Part shown: one piece after another, positions 28,996 through 38,578 of the stretch
Numbering within the stretch: the first letter of the stretch is position 1
Layout: each line of letters starts with the position of its first letter
NCBI GenBank assembly: GCA_947629525.1
Contig: CANREB010000001.1
Location: forward strand, 207,734-271,733
Length of the DNA stretch: 64,000 nucleotides
Source: an uncultured Lachnospiraceae bacterium
GTDB lineage: Bacteria > Bacillota > Clostridia > Lachnospirales > Lachnospiraceae
Direction: 5' to 3'
Position numbers and translations under genes: made by a program
The notes under the pieces: model-generated
The model's input: only the letters and a program-made list of their open reading frames with translations
The model's database searches: none
What the model was told of the DNA's origin: nothing

Positions 28996-29372
28996 TGCTG
29001 CGTTTCCTCCGTATCACCGCACATGATCTCAAGCATCTCCTGCGCTGTCATAGCAGTGCTCAGTTCATATGTTCCCGCCTTTAACTTCCCTTTATATTCC
29101 GAAAGCTGCTCCTGAATGTAAAATACATCCGCATCCTGCACCAGCCCCTTGATCTCAAGAAGCTGTGAAAGTTCTTTCTCGTCCTGATCATCAGAAACTA
29201 CGACACTTACCGTCCTTCCCTCACCCGACGACACGGGAATATCGGCAAATACACGGTAGCCGAAATCATACGCTTTTACGGCATATCTGAAAACCAGTAT
29301 TATAACAACTGCAGCTACGGCTATCTTCAATAATGTGGCAGCTATTGCGCCCAAAAACTGCTTTGTGTTCAC
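28992..29372 (-). CDS. Short MltG-like membrane protein without catalytic domain
   Basis: The 126-residue protein has one membrane helix (about 12-32, LLKIAVAAVVIILVFRYAV). A LysM-like/YceG N-terminal region carries the KLKAGTYELSTAMTAQEML motif typical of endolytic transglycosylase MltG. It stops there: the catalytic domain of MltG (normally about 330-380 residues in all) is absent. It sits in the position of yrrL (mltG) before trmR and U32. No frameshifted remnant of the rest is visible, because trmR overlaps its stop. It may be a regulator or wall-binding relic; function unknown. Confidence 0.72.
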   Translation of the reverse strand: MNTKQFLGAIAATLLKIAVAAVVIILVFRYAVKAYDFGYRVFADIPVSSGEGRTVSVVVSDDQDEKELSQLLEIKGLVQDADVFYIQEQLSEYKGKLKAGTYELSTAMTAQEMLEIMCGDTEETQQ

Positions 29373-29387
29373 ACTAATCCTCCATTT

Positions 29388-31061
29388 TTATATTTCCATT
29401 ATTATCGGTAAGATCATCGGACGTCTTTTTGTTTTTTTCCACACAAACTCACTAAGCGTATCTTTTATAGTCGCTTTTATCTTGCCCCAGTCAGTGTTAT
29501 TCTTCTTAAGGCATGCCATCACTGCTTTTTCCATAAGCTTTCTTGCTTCTTCCATAAGTTCATCTGATTCCTTGACATATACAAAGCCCCTCGATACTAT
29601 ATCGGGTCCCGCAAGCAGCTCGCCGCTCGCGCTATCAAGCGACATTACGGCTATGATTATCCCGTCTTCCGCCAAATGCTGCCTGTCGCGAAGCACCACG
29701 TTTCCGACATCGCCCACGCCAAGACCGTCAACAAGAACTGTACCTACAGGCACTTTGCCCGTTATTCCCGCGCTGTCCGCATCTATGGAAAGCACATCTC
29801 CCGATTGCAGTATGAACACATTTTCCTTGTCAATGCCAAGCTCCATGGCAAGCTTTGCCTGTGCCATAAGATGTTTATATTCACCGTGTACTGGAATTGA
29901 ATACTTCGGTTTTGTCAATGTATATATAAGTTTTATCTCTTCCTGACATGCATGCCCTGAAACGTGAGTATCCTGAAAAATGACATCCGCGCCTTTCTTA
30001 AAAAGTTCGTTGATGATCTTAGTCACTGCTTTCTCATTGCCCGGAATCGGGCTTGACGAAAATATGACCGTATCTCCCTTGCCAATGCTGATCTTTTTGT
30101 GCATGCCGTTTGCCATACGGCTGAGAGCCGCCATACTTTCCCCCTGGCTCCCTGTGGTAATCACTACCGTCTTATCTTTTGGATAATTTTTAAGTCTTTC
30201 TATATCTATAAGAGTGTTATCGGGTATACTTATCCTGTTCAGTTCTGAAGCCGTTTCGATGATGTTCACCATGCTCCTGCCCTCGACCACCACTTTTCTG
30301 CCGAATTTATATGCCGTATTGATGATCTGCTGCACTCTGTCAACATTTGACGCAAATGTCGCTATAATGATACGCGTTTTTTTATGTTCCTCAAATATGG
30401 CGTCAAACACAGGACCAAGCTTTCTCTCACTTGGTGTAAATCCCTGACGTTCAGCGTTGGTACTGTCACACATCAGTGCAAGGACGCCTTTTTTGCCAAG
30501 CTCTGCGAAGCGCTGCAGATCTATCGCGTCACCGTATACAGGCGTATAATCCACTTTAAAATCACCCGTATGCACCACAATACCTGCGGGGGAATATATC
30601 GCAAGCGCCGCCGCGTCCACTATACTGTGGTTTGTCTTGATAAATTCTATTCTGAAGCAGCCAAGATTAATATTCTGCCCGAACTTGACTACTTTCCTTC
30701 TCACATTGTGGATAAGATTATGTTCCTCGAGTTTGTTGTCAATAATGCCCATTGTAAGTTTCGTTGCATAAATAGGGACATTTAACTCCTTTAACACGTA
30801 TGGAAGCGCCCCGATGTGATCCTCATGACCATGCGTGATAACGAAACCTTTTACTTTGTCCTGATTAGTTTTGAGATAAGTCACATCAGGTATTACAAGG
30901 TCAACTCCAAGCATGTCATCCGCGGGAAAGCTCAGACCGCAGTCCACCACAACAATACTGTCTTCGTACTCAAAGGCAGTAATGTTCATTCCGATCTGCT
31001 CAAGACCGCCAAGCGGTATTATCTTGAGCTTAGACGTATTTGGTTGTTTATAGTTTTTCAA
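29388..31061 (-). CDS. rnj: Ribonuclease J
   Basis: RNase J is the 5'-3' exo- and endoribonuclease that governs mRNA decay and rRNA maturation in Firmicutes. The 557-residue protein has the metallo-beta-lactamase core (HGHEDHIGALPYVL with the zinc-binding His/Asp), the beta-CASP domain (CDSTNAERQGFTPSER; GSQGESMAALSRMA), the HVSGHACQEE motif and the C-terminal domain. Only one rnj gene is in the window. It lies 15 bp before the truncated MltG gene and 18 bp after the DUF1292 gene. Confidence 0.95.
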   Translation of the reverse strand: MKNYKQPNTSKLKIIPLGGLEQIGMNITAFEYEDSIVVVDCGLSFPADDMLGVDLVIPDVTYLKTNQDKVKGFVITHGHEDHIGALPYVLKELNVPIYATKLTMGIIDNKLEEHNLIHNVRRKVVKFGQNINLGCFRIEFIKTNHSIVDAAALAIYSPAGIVVHTGDFKVDYTPVYGDAIDLQRFAELGKKGVLALMCDSTNAERQGFTPSERKLGPVFDAIFEEHKKTRIIIATFASNVDRVQQIINTAYKFGRKVVVEGRSMVNIIETASELNRISIPDNTLIDIERLKNYPKDKTVVITTGSQGESMAALSRMANGMHKKISIGKGDTVIFSSSPIPGNEKAVTKIINELFKKGADVIFQDTHVSGHACQEEIKLIYTLTKPKYSIPVHGEYKHLMAQAKLAMELGIDKENVFILQSGDVLSIDADSAGITGKVPVGTVLVDGLGVGDVGNVVLRDRQHLAEDGIIIAVMSLDSASGELLAGPDIVSRGFVYVKESDELMEEARKLMEKAVMACLKKNNTDWGKIKATIKDTLSEFVWKKTKRRPMILPIIMEI

Positions 31062-31079
31062 AATGATCCTCCTTATTTT

Positions 31080-31343
31080 TTATTTAATAAGGTCGATGTC
31101 ATCAAGCATGCTTTCAAAAACTCCCGATACGGCAGCAAGTTCGTTCTCGTCCTCGACAATGTTATAAACCTGCTCATTTTCACCCGAACCGGATACAGCT
31201 TTCAGAATGTACGCTTCTCCATCTTCCTCCTCTTCCGCGTCCGTTACAAGAATATAATTGACCCCGCCGATGGTCGTCTGCTCCAATACGAAAAAATCAA
31301 CCGCAGCATCATCACCATCAGGCACAAAGGTAATTTTTTCCAT
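31080..31343 (-). CDS. DUF1292 protein (YrzB-like)
   Basis: This is an 87-residue, strongly acidic protein of the DUF1292 family (FFVLEQTTIGGVNYILVTDAEEEEDGEAY). The start at 31343 (MEKITFVPDG) has GGAGGT eight bases upstream, whereas an in-frame ATG 48 bases further up has no such site. The conserved neighbours ireB and ruvX lie directly upstream, as in many Firmicutes (yrzL-yrrK-yrzB). The function is unknown. Confidence 0.88.
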   Translation of the reverse strand: MEKITFVPDGDDAAVDFFVLEQTTIGGVNYILVTDAEEEEDGEAYILKAVSGSGENEQVYNIVEDENELAAVSGVFESMLDDIDLIK

Positions 31344-31362
31344 TCTTAGTAACCTCCATTCA

Positions 31363-31794
31363 TTATTTTTGCCGATTTCTGCATAAATCAAGATATCCTT
31401 GAAGGATAAAAACCGCAGCTATCATATCAACATACTGTTTGCGGTCTTCAAATCTTACTCCTGTCTCGACCATAGCCTTGTCAGCCGCCACTGTTGTAAG
31501 CCTCTCATCCCATAGTACAACGCTAAGCCCACTCCTGCGCTCAAGCATCTCCTTAAAAGCAAGAGTCTTTTCAACACGCTTGCCCGGCGAATCATCCATA
31601 TTCTTAGGATATCCAAGAATTATCTCATTTACTTCATATTCTACTATTAATTCTTCAATTCTTGCCAATGTCTGGCGCAGCTTGTCCTCATGCCTGCGTC
31701 TTATGATCTCTATTCCCTGAGCTGTTATCAAGAGCGGATCACTGATCGCTACTCCGACTGTCTTTGAGCCAAAATCGAGTCCCATCTTTCTCAT
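31363..31794 (-). CDS. ruvX: Putative Holliday junction resolvase / pre-16S rRNA nuclease
   Basis: The RNase H-fold protein of the YqgF/RuvX family has the metal-binding Asp in [16 protein letters not shown] and continues with [19 protein letters not shown] and [12 protein letters not shown]. In E. coli YqgF is required for 16S rRNA 5' processing. The start at 31794 (MRKMGLDF) gives the usual length of about 143 residues; longer in-frame starts would read into ireB. It lies 7 bp after ireB. Confidence 0.88.
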   Translation of the reverse strand: MRKMGLDFGSKTVGVAISDPLLITAQGIEIIRRRHEDKLRQTLARIEELIVEYEVNEIILGYPKNMDDSPGKRVEKTLAFKEMLERRSGLSVVLWDERLTTVAADKAMVETGVRFEDRKQYVDMIAAVFILQGYLDLCRNRQK

Positions 31795-31801
31795 CAGCAG
31801 C

Positions 31802-32077
31802 CTAACCTCTCCAGCCTTCATTGGCAATATAAGACTTGAGCATTTCCTCCACAAGTTCGTCACGCTCGACTTTCATGATCATGGCACGTGCTCCCTTATG
31901 GCTTGTTATATAAGTAGGGTCGCCCGACATTATATATCCGACTATCTGATTTACAGGATTATAGCCTTTCTCGCTCAGTGCCGCATATACGGAAGCAAGC
32001 ACATCTTTTACGGAACTTACCTCTTTGAAATTTTCCTGAGTAAGCTGTATATATTGAGTATGTGATAAATCAGCCAT
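31802..32077 (-). CDS. ireB: IreB-family regulatory phosphoprotein
   Basis: The 91-residue protein matches the IreB (DUF965) family: [51 protein letters not shown], and a final [11 protein letters not shown]. In Enterococcus IreB is phosphorylated on Thr by the IreK kinase and affects cephalosporin resistance. No Ser/Thr kinase gene is in the window. It heads the small ireB-ruvX-DUF1292 group. Confidence 0.94.
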   Translation of the reverse strand: MADLSHTQYIQLTQENFKEVSSVKDVLASVYAALSEKGYNPVNQIVGYIMSGDPTYITSHKGARAMIMKVERDELVEEMLKSYIANEGWRG

Positions 32078-32123
32078 TTTTGCACCCTCCTATCATTATC
32101 ATACTTATAATAACTTAATTTGG

Positions 32124-33440
32124 TTAAAAATTCAATAAATTATTTTCCAGACGTATTATTTCATCGTCCAAATACCCTGTGGCAGTCGCATTTATAAGCC
32201 TGTTTGAAAGGTTTTCGCCGTCTGTCGCCTCCACTGCAGCTTTCACATATTCCTTTGTATGCCCTACCCAGTATTTTGCGCCATTTATCTCCTTTTCCTC
32301 CTCCAAAAGCACCTGCGTTTCCCTGCCTATATAATAGTCCCGGAAATTTTTCGACGATGTCTTTTCTATTTCCTGCAAAATCTTGCTACGCTTATCTTTT
32401 ATATACTCAGGCACTTGGTCCTGCATTGCTGCCGCTTTAGTCCCTCTCCGCTTCGAATATTTGAATATGTGCATTTCATAGAAATCCGCTTCCCCTACAA
32501 ACTTCGCCGTGATCTCAAATTCCTCGTCTGTCTCGCCCGGGAAGCCCACTATTACATCTGTCGTGATCGCAGGATGTTCAAATGCACTCCTTAGTATATT
32601 TACTCCTTCCATATACTGCTGCGGTGTATAATGGCGGTTCATCCTGTTTAGCACTGTCTCGCATCCGCTCTGCAGCGAAAGGTGAAAATGCGGGCATATA
32701 TGTTCTATCCCTGAAAGCGCCTTTGCAAATTCAGGCGTGATTATGCGTGGTTCAAGCGAACCGAGTCTTATGCGCTTTACGCCGTTTATTCCGTCTATCT
32801 TGCGCATAAGCTCTATAAGGCTGCCGCTCCCATAAGAGCTGATATGTATTCCCGTAAGCACAAATTCCTGATAGCCTTTTTGCGCAAGTCCTTTTATTTC
32901 TTCCAGTATATCTTCCTGCCTGCGGCACCTTACACGCCCTCTGGCATAGGGGATTATACAGTATGTGCAGAACTGATTACAGCCATCCTGAATTTTTATA
33001 TAAGCACGTGTATGTTCCTGTGTGCCTGTAAGCCGCATTTCCTCGTATTCGTCGGTATGGTTTATGTCTATTACGGTTTTTGTTTTATTTCCCGACTCAG
33101 CCATATAATCTTCCAGTATGCTGACCAAATCCTTCTTTTTATTGTTACCGATCACAAGGTCAACCGCTTCGTCCGCCTCCACTGTATCCTTATCGGACTG
33201 TACATAGCAGCCTGCAGCAACAACTATTGCGTCAGGATTTATCTTTTTTGCGCGGTGAAGCATCTGTCGGCTTTTCCGATCGGCTATATTGGTAACTGTA
33301 CAGGTATTCACAATATAAATATCCGCTTTGGCGTCAAACGGCACTATCTCATATCCTTTTTGGCGTAATGCCGCAAGCATAGCGTCCGCCTCATATGCGT
33401 TTACCTTACAGCCTAAATTGTGGAATGCCACTGTTTTCAT
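32124..33440 (-). CDS. mtaB: tRNA t6A methylthiotransferase MtaB
   Basis: MtaB adds a methylthio group to t6A37 of tRNAs that read ANN codons. The 438-residue radical SAM protein has the N-terminal UPF0004 domain (VNTCTVTNIADRKSRQ with its first cluster Cys), the SAM cluster motif CNQFCTYCIIPYARG, and a C-terminal TRAM-like domain (IGRETQVLLEEEKEINGAKYW). The start begins MKTVAFHNLGCKVNAYE, typical of MtaB/YqeV rather than MiaB. Confidence 0.93.
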   Translation of the reverse strand: MKTVAFHNLGCKVNAYEADAMLAALRQKGYEIVPFDAKADIYIVNTCTVTNIADRKSRQMLHRAKKINPDAIVVAAGCYVQSDKDTVEADEAVDLVIGNNKKKDLVSILEDYMAESGNKTKTVIDINHTDEYEEMRLTGTQEHTRAYIKIQDGCNQFCTYCIIPYARGRVRCRRQEDILEEIKGLAQKGYQEFVLTGIHISSYGSGSLIELMRKIDGINGVKRIRLGSLEPRIITPEFAKALSGIEHICPHFHLSLQSGCETVLNRMNRHYTPQQYMEGVNILRSAFEHPAITTDVIVGFPGETDEEFEITAKFVGEADFYEMHIFKYSKRRGTKAAAMQDQVPEYIKDKRSKILQEIEKTSSKNFRDYYIGRETQVLLEEEKEINGAKYWVGHTKEYVKAAVEATDGENLSNRLINATATGYLDDEIIRLENNLLNF

Positions 33441-33572
33441 AAAATAATTATCTCCATTGATTTAACCTTAAATTTTGGTCAAATTGACATTTTTTAACGT
33501 CCGTGAGGTCAATTTGTACATATTTTCAGGTTTTTTTCGTCATTTTTCATCAGAACTGTTTTTCATCTTCGG

Positions 33573-33601
33573 TTGACTTTTCCAGTGTTTGCCTTTATTA
33601 T
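33573..33601 (+). promoter_or_regulatory. Sigma-A promoter of the HPr-like gene
   Basis: TTGACT (33573-33578), 17 bases, TATTAT (33596-33601), ending 36 bases before the ATG. Further up, GGTCAAATTG (33477-33486) and GGTCAATTTG (33508-33517) form a near-identical direct repeat 31 bases apart. The first lies in the palindrome GTCAAATTGAC (33478-33488), a possible operator. Confidence 0.7.
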
Positions 33602-33637
33602 AAAGGAGAAAGGTATATTAAAAAGGAGGTAGTCAGA

Positions 33638-33868
33638 ATGAAGACTGTTCAGATTTCTTTAAACTCAATCGACAAGGTAAAATCCTTTGTCAACGATATT
33701 ACAAAGTTTGATTATGATTTTGACCTTGTTTCGGGAAGATACGTTATTGACGCAAAATCGATCATGGGTATCTTCAGCTTGGATTTATCTAAGCCAATCG
33801 ATTTGAACATTCATGCTGAGGGCAATACGGACGAGATTATGGACGTATTAAAGCCTTACTTAATCTAA
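33638..33868 (+). CDS. HPr-like protein lacking the active-site histidine (Crh-like)
   Basis: The 76-residue protein has the second half of HPr almost intact: IDAKSIMGIFSLDLSKPI, with Ser41 in the place of regulatory Ser46. The region that should hold His15 reads LNSIDKVKSF, with no His and no Arg17. It therefore cannot carry phosphate from enzyme I. Bacillus Crh is an HPr paralogue with the same loss that still acts with CcpA. I infer a similar regulatory or purely structural role. The start at 33638 has the perfect ribosome site AAAGGAGGT. It stands alone on the plus strand between mtaB and thiI. Confidence 0.82.
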   Translation: MKTVQISLNSIDKVKSFVNDITKFDYDFDLVSGRYVIDAKSIMGIFSLDLSKPIDLNIHAEGNTDEIMDVLKPYLI

Positions 33869-33909
33869 TTTGGTTTTAATTGCTTCAGCAATTGAGTAAA
33901 GTCAAAATT

Positions 33910-33932
33910 CACGGGATACTGGGTATCCCGTG
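33910..33932. terminator. Bidirectional terminator between the HPr-like gene and thiI
   Basis: CACGGGATAC (33910-33919) and GTATCCCGTG (33923-33932) form a perfect 10-bp stem with a 3-base loop, with TTTT after it and AAAA before it, so it can serve both convergent genes. Confidence 0.85.
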
Positions 33933-33941
33933 TTTTGCATT

Positions 33942-35117
33942 TTATACCTCAATTATTTCGTCAGTTTCAAGCGCTGTCTTTACAAGCGCGTCTATGCCGT
34001 CATCAAGATTTGTTTCATGTCTTCGTATCACATTTAAATTCGGCTTCGTCACAGGATGCTTTGCCACAAATATCGTACAGCAGTCCTCATATGGCAGAAT
34101 AGATGTTTCATAAGTATTTATCTTTTCCGATACTTCGACTATCTCCTGTTTGTCAAAACCTATAAGCGGTCTGTATACGGGAAGCGTACATACATCATTT
34201 GTCGCCGCAAGCGACTGCATAGTCTGGGATGCCACCTGTCCGATGCTTTCGCCCGTTATAAGCCCGAGGCAGCCGCTTTGCTCGGCAAGCGTCTGCGCTA
34301 TCCTCATCATATAGCGCCGCATTATTATCGTCAGTTCGTCATGCGGGCATTTCTCATATATATATAACTGAATATCAGTAAAATTTATCACGTGCAGTTT
34401 TATGTGACCGCTGTAGCGCGATATGATCTTTGCAAGATCGACCACTTTTTGCTTTGCCCTGTCACTCGTGTATGGAGGAGCGTGGAAATACACGGCATCT
34501 ATTTTAACTCCCCTTTTTGATATCATGTATCCCGCTACAGGGGAATCGATTCCGCCTGACAAAAGCAGCATTCCTTTTCCGTTAGTACCGATCGGCAGCC
34601 CGCCCGGTCCCGGTATGACCACTGAATAAATATATATCATTTCCCGTATTTCTATGTGAAGCATAACATCGGGATCGTGCACATCGACCCGCATCAGAGG
34701 AAATGCCTTTAACAGTGCCTCGCCTATATCACAGTTTATCTCCATAGAACATTTTGGATAATTTTTTCTTGCCCTGCGCGCATCCACCTTAAATGTGATA
34801 TTTTTATCAGGGTATACCTTATCAATATATTCTATGACATCTTCGCTTAATTTTTCAAAACCTTCATCCTCCAGTTTAACAACGGGGCATATGGCGGATA
34901 TTCCAAAAACCGTTTTCAGGTTATCTATTGTCTCGTCATAGTCAAAATCCGTCAGGGCATTAACAAATATCCTTCCCTGAGTCTTGTTCACATCAAATTC
35001 ACCATCACAGCGGCTCAGCGCATAACGTATCTGCTCGCAGAGCCTATCCTCAAAAATATATCTGTTTTTGCCCTTTATGCCTATCTCGGCGTACTTAATT
35101 AAAAAAGATTTATACAT
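33942..35117 (-). CDS. thiI: tRNA 4-thiouridine synthase ThiI
   Basis: ThiI adenylates U8 of tRNA and transfers sulfur from a cysteine desulfurase. The 391-residue protein has an N-terminal ferredoxin-like/THUMP region (about 1-165, VDARRARKNYPKCSMEIN) and a PP-loop ATPase with LLLSGGIDSPVAGYM. It lacks the C-terminal rhodanese domain of E. coli ThiI, as usual in Firmicutes, where the desulfurase next door gives sulfur directly. That desulfurase gene lies 17 bp upstream. Confidence 0.95.
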   Translation of the reverse strand: MYKSFLIKYAEIGIKGKNRYIFEDRLCEQIRYALSRCDGEFDVNKTQGRIFVNALTDFDYDETIDNLKTVFGISAICPVVKLEDEGFEKLSEDVIEYIDKVYPDKNITFKVDARRARKNYPKCSMEINCDIGEALLKAFPLMRVDVHDPDVMLHIEIREMIYIYSVVIPGPGGLPIGTNGKGMLLLSGGIDSPVAGYMISKRGVKIDAVYFHAPPYTSDRAKQKVVDLAKIISRYSGHIKLHVINFTDIQLYIYEKCPHDELTIIMRRYMMRIAQTLAEQSGCLGLITGESIGQVASQTMQSLAATNDVCTLPVYRPLIGFDKQEIVEVSEKINTYETSILPYEDCCTIFVAKHPVTKPNLNVIRRHETNLDDGIDALVKTALETDEIIEV

Positions 35118-35134
35118 TCATGTTCTCCATTTAG

Positions 35135-36292
35135 TTAATATCGCGTATACCTTCTAAGCTTTGGTATAAGTTCTTTCAGGCTGCGCACAGTATAGTCGAT
35201 CTCATCCTCGCTTGTAAATGTGCTGAGGCTGAACCGCAGTGTAGAGTCAAGATACTGTTTATCAATGCCTATCGCCTTAAGAGTTGCCGAATCGGAATGT
35301 TTATGTGAAGAGCATGCGCTTCCTGCCGACACATAGATTCCTTTTTCTTCCAATGCATGAAGCATCACCTCGCTCCTTATACCCTGTATCGATACACTTA
35401 TTATATGCGGTGCGCCTTCATTATTCTGCGGTCCGTTTATCCTGATGCCTTCGACGTCCGCCATTTCGTTGATAAATCTGTCTTTCAGGGAATAGAGATA
35501 TGCTGTCTTCCCCGCCATGTCTTTATATGCTTCTTCCACAGCAAGCGCCATTCCTGCGATACCGGGAACATTTTCCGTACCCGAACGCATACCGTTCTGC
35601 TGCCCTCCGCCGAATATGATAGGACGTATCTTTGCCTTATCATTGATATACAGAAAGCCTGCTCCCTTAGGACCATGTATCTTGTGCGCGCTCACTGAAA
35701 GCAGATCTATATTCATCCGTTTCGGATAAATGGGAAATCTTCCAAACCCCTGAACAGCATCAACATGAAATAAAGTATTCGGATTTAAACGCTTTATGAG
35801 CGCACCTGCCTGTTCTATCGGTTCGACCGCGCCTATCTCATTATTCGTGTGCATGATCGACACAAGTATAGTGCCGCGCGTCATAGCTTTTTCCAAATTT
35901 CCGAGATTTATGATACCATTTCTGTCCACAGGAAGATACGTCACCTGAAATCCCTGCTCCTCAAGATAGGCACAGGGCTGCAATACTGCCGGATGTTCTA
36001 TACGGGTCGTTATGATATGCCGCCCTGCCCTGTGATTGGCATACGCAGCTCCGATTATGGCGATGTTATCAGACTCAGTTCCTCCTGACGTAAACAGGAT
36101 TTCTTTTTCCTGAACCTTTAGTGCTTTTGCGATCGTTTCTTTGGCATAGCGGATATAACGTTCGCTCTCGACGCCTTTTTGGTGCATGCTTGAGGGATTA
36201 CCGTAATCCTCGCACATAATCTTTGTCATAAGTGCCGCTGCATTTGGCAGACATTTTGTAGTCGCCGAATTGTCCAAATAAACTTCCATCAT
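35135..36292 (-). CDS. nifS: Cysteine desulfurase paired with ThiI
   Basis: This PLP enzyme takes sulfur from cysteine as a persulfide. About 385 residues begin MMEVYLDNSATTKCLP. The PLP lysine is in VSAHKIHGPKGAGFLY and the catalytic Cys lies in the loop SAGSACSSHKHSDS. The start at 36292 has AAGGTG five bases upstream; an in-frame GTG six bases further up is less likely. Directly before thiI, it matches the Bacillus NifZ-ThiI pair. The symbol is only class-level. Confidence 0.92.
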   Translation of the reverse strand: MMEVYLDNSATTKCLPNAAALMTKIMCEDYGNPSSMHQKGVESERYIRYAKETIAKALKVQEKEILFTSGGTESDNIAIIGAAYANHRAGRHIITTRIEHPAVLQPCAYLEEQGFQVTYLPVDRNGIINLGNLEKAMTRGTILVSIMHTNNEIGAVEPIEQAGALIKRLNPNTLFHVDAVQGFGRFPIYPKRMNIDLLSVSAHKIHGPKGAGFLYINDKAKIRPIIFGGGQQNGMRSGTENVPGIAGMALAVEEAYKDMAGKTAYLYSLKDRFINEMADVEGIRINGPQNNEGAPHIISVSIQGIRSEVMLHALEEKGIYVSAGSACSSHKHSDSATLKAIGIDKQYLDSTLRFSLSTFTSEDEIDYTVRSLKELIPKLRRYTRY

Positions 36293-36315
36293 ATTCACAC
36301 CTTTAAACGTATCTG

Positions 36316-36338
36316 ATCCGCAAGATTAACCTGCGGAT
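36316..36338. other. 7-bp inverted repeat in the nifS leader
   Basis: ATCCGCA (36316-36322) and TGCGGAT (36332-36338) flank a 9-base spacer, about 24 bases before the nifS start. There is no U run, so it is not a terminator. It could be an operator or a translation-affecting hairpin. Confidence 0.35.
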
Positions 36339-36395
36339 GAGTACATTATTATATTTTATCTTATTTTAAAATATGCGTCAGATAATAGTTTGGTG

Positions 36396-38498
36396 TTATT
36401 CCTGACAGTTCTGTTTTATATATTCAAGCACTTCGTTATTGTCGTCAAGCATCCTGCAGCCTACAATGTATTCGCCGTCGTTATCTGACGAACGTATGAT
36501 GCAGCCTTCAAGCTTATCGACATTAGGTATTATGAAATGCGGTATCTTAACAACTACTTTCTTTCCGGAAATATCTTCAAACTTTTTATCCTTTACGGCA
36601 AACGCAAAACCGTTCGCACTTACATTGACCATTTTTCCGTCATAAGTGCCTGCGCCTTTAAGTTCTATCTTACAAGGATCTGAAACTGATATCCTCGGAT
36701 ATTTTCGCCTGTTCATAACGGAAGGTGAGGCGGAAACTGTCACGGTATAGCATCCTGCGCCCTTATCATTTGCAGGCGTCATATAAGCCTGTGCCCAATT
36801 ATACAGTACATTATCGACCGCTATCCGCAGATGGAAGGTCTGATTTTTGAACTGTGTATTCTGAAGCTCCTTATCATCATCAAATCTTATCATTACGCTG
36901 TTACCGCTCTGCTCTACTATTTCACCGCGGCACTCCTTTGCGTTATGCACCGAAGCGTTGACAACAGACGCCCTCATACCTGCCTTAACATCCTGAATGC
37001 CCATAAATCCGCCGTCGCCGAGTTCTTCCATAAGCTTGCCCACAACGCTCTCTATCTTGTTGACATTAGCCGATGTTTCCTCATATTTATTGAGCATAGT
37101 CTTTGTGGTAGTATCGGAATCGCTGATGCATTCCGTCATTACCTGCATGACATCGCATATCTGCTGCATATTGTCTACCATGTTCTGATTTGAAGTCTCC
37201 ACTTCTTTCATTGCGGAATCTATAACGCCTATATGCTCGCCCATCTGCGTCGAATCCTTGGTAATGGTAGTTACGCTTTGGGCTACCTGATTTACATGGT
37301 TTGATGTTTCCTGTATAAGTTCTATTGTTCTTGTTATGGACTGCGTCATTTTATCCGCGGTCTCCTCAAGACGCTTTAGGGCATCAAGTATGCGGCTTGA
37401 AGAATTCTGAGTTCCCATACTCAGGTTCCTTATCTCGTCCGCTACCACCGCAAATCCTTTTCCTGCTTCTCCTGCTCTTGCCGCTTCTATTGAAGCGTTC
37501 AGCGCAAGAAGATTTGTCTGGCTCGTGATCCCCTCGATAGTGCCTGTCTCTTCCTTAACCATTGAAAATTCATTTTTAAACTCATTGAGTACCTTCTCAA
37601 CCTCTGACGAGAGCGCCTCCATAGTGTTGGTTGACGCCACCACGCCTTCAAGCGCATTGGAACTTTCCTGCGCATGTGATACCGACTCCCCGACAAGTTT
37701 GGTCATCTGCTCAACAAGCCCCGCAACATTTTGAACCTGTGTATTTATGTCCTCTGTCATACCCATAGAAGACATCGTTTTCTGATAGAGGACACCGTTA
37801 TTGTCTGAAAGTTCTACCATGCTTGAAACTACATTGTTGGCACCCTGCCTGTTCTCATCCGAAAGTTCCCGCACGACCGTTACGCCGTCAACTATCTGGC
37901 TGCTTGCCCCTTTTACCTTGGAAATAGTATCTATAACGCGGTTGAGATTATCTTTTATGGAATTGGTAAGTGCACCGTCCGACTTATTCATATGATCGAT
38001 GGAAAGAATGTAGCATCCGTAGCAAAGAACTATGCAGGACACTTCAAGCAGATAATCTTTAATGTCGCCCGCGCTTCTCATTCCCTGAACATAATGATAG
38101 ATAACGCTGCCTAAAACAGCAACGACATTTGCCACCGCACAGCGCATCATATATTTCTTATCTTTAAACAGTATTACCATACTTGTAAGAGGGAATATGT
38201 AGGCAAAAGTGATTGCCGATTCTGATGTGAATATTGTATATGTGTAAAAAATGCCATATCCATATGCCACTATATCCTTATATATTGAAGCGCTCATTCC
38301 TTTTGTCTTTAATACAACAAACCCCAACACATAAGGCAGCCAGCATACAAGGAAATATGTGATCAGATATTTTGCAGTGTGCTGCCCTCCTGCCGCCTCT
38401 CCAATACACGAAAGCGACAGTAATATGTTAAGTATCAGCCATACCGTCATCGCTTTGCGATTTGCGCTCTTTTTAAATGATTCCTCATTGTATTCCAT
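36396..38498 (-). CDS. Chemoreceptor-like protein with C-terminal PilZ domain
   Basis: The 700-residue protein starts with about six membrane helices (residues 17-175) and no extracellular sensor loop. A methyl-accepting signalling region follows (about 215-510), with the hairpin-tip motif [21 protein letters not shown] and [11 protein letters not shown], then a YcgR-like PilZ region. PilZ is shown by RRKYPR (597-602) and NVSANG (625-630), which are the RxxxR and (D/N)xSxxG c-di-GMP contacts. So it may join membrane-state sensing to CheA/CheW and to c-di-GMP. It sits alone between rsmE and nifS. Confidence 0.85.
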   Translation of the reverse strand: MEYNEESFKKSANRKAMTVWLILNILLSLSCIGEAAGGQHTAKYLITYFLVCWLPYVLGFVVLKTKGMSASIYKDIVAYGYGIFYTYTIFTSESAITFAYIFPLTSMVILFKDKKYMMRCAVANVVAVLGSVIYHYVQGMRSAGDIKDYLLEVSCIVLCYGCYILSIDHMNKSDGALTNSIKDNLNRVIDTISKVKGASSQIVDGVTVVRELSDENRQGANNVVSSMVELSDNNGVLYQKTMSSMGMTEDINTQVQNVAGLVEQMTKLVGESVSHAQESSNALEGVVASTNTMEALSSEVEKVLNEFKNEFSMVKEETGTIEGITSQTNLLALNASIEAARAGEAGKGFAVVADEIRNLSMGTQNSSSRILDALKRLEETADKMTQSITRTIELIQETSNHVNQVAQSVTTITKDSTQMGEHIGVIDSAMKEVETSNQNMVDNMQQICDVMQVMTECISDSDTTTKTMLNKYEETSANVNKIESVVGKLMEELGDGGFMGIQDVKAGMRASVVNASVHNAKECRGEIVEQSGNSVMIRFDDDKELQNTQFKNQTFHLRIAVDNVLYNWAQAYMTPANDKGAGCYTVTVSASPSVMNRRKYPRISVSDPCKIELKGAGTYDGKMVNVSANGFAFAVKDKKFEDISGKKVVVKIPHFIIPNVDKLEGCIIRSSDNDGEYIVGCRMLDDNNEVLEYIKQNCQE

Positions 38499-38578
38499 TG
38501 TTTCCCCATCCCTTCTCTTATTTTATATGTATACCATAATAATATTAACATATATATGCGGTTTTGGCTATTTATTAT

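Noticed and set aside
36316..36338. The nifS leader hairpin as a terminator of the chemoreceptor gene
   Set aside because: There is no U run after the stem and it lies close to the nifS start, so it is only noted as an inverted repeat.
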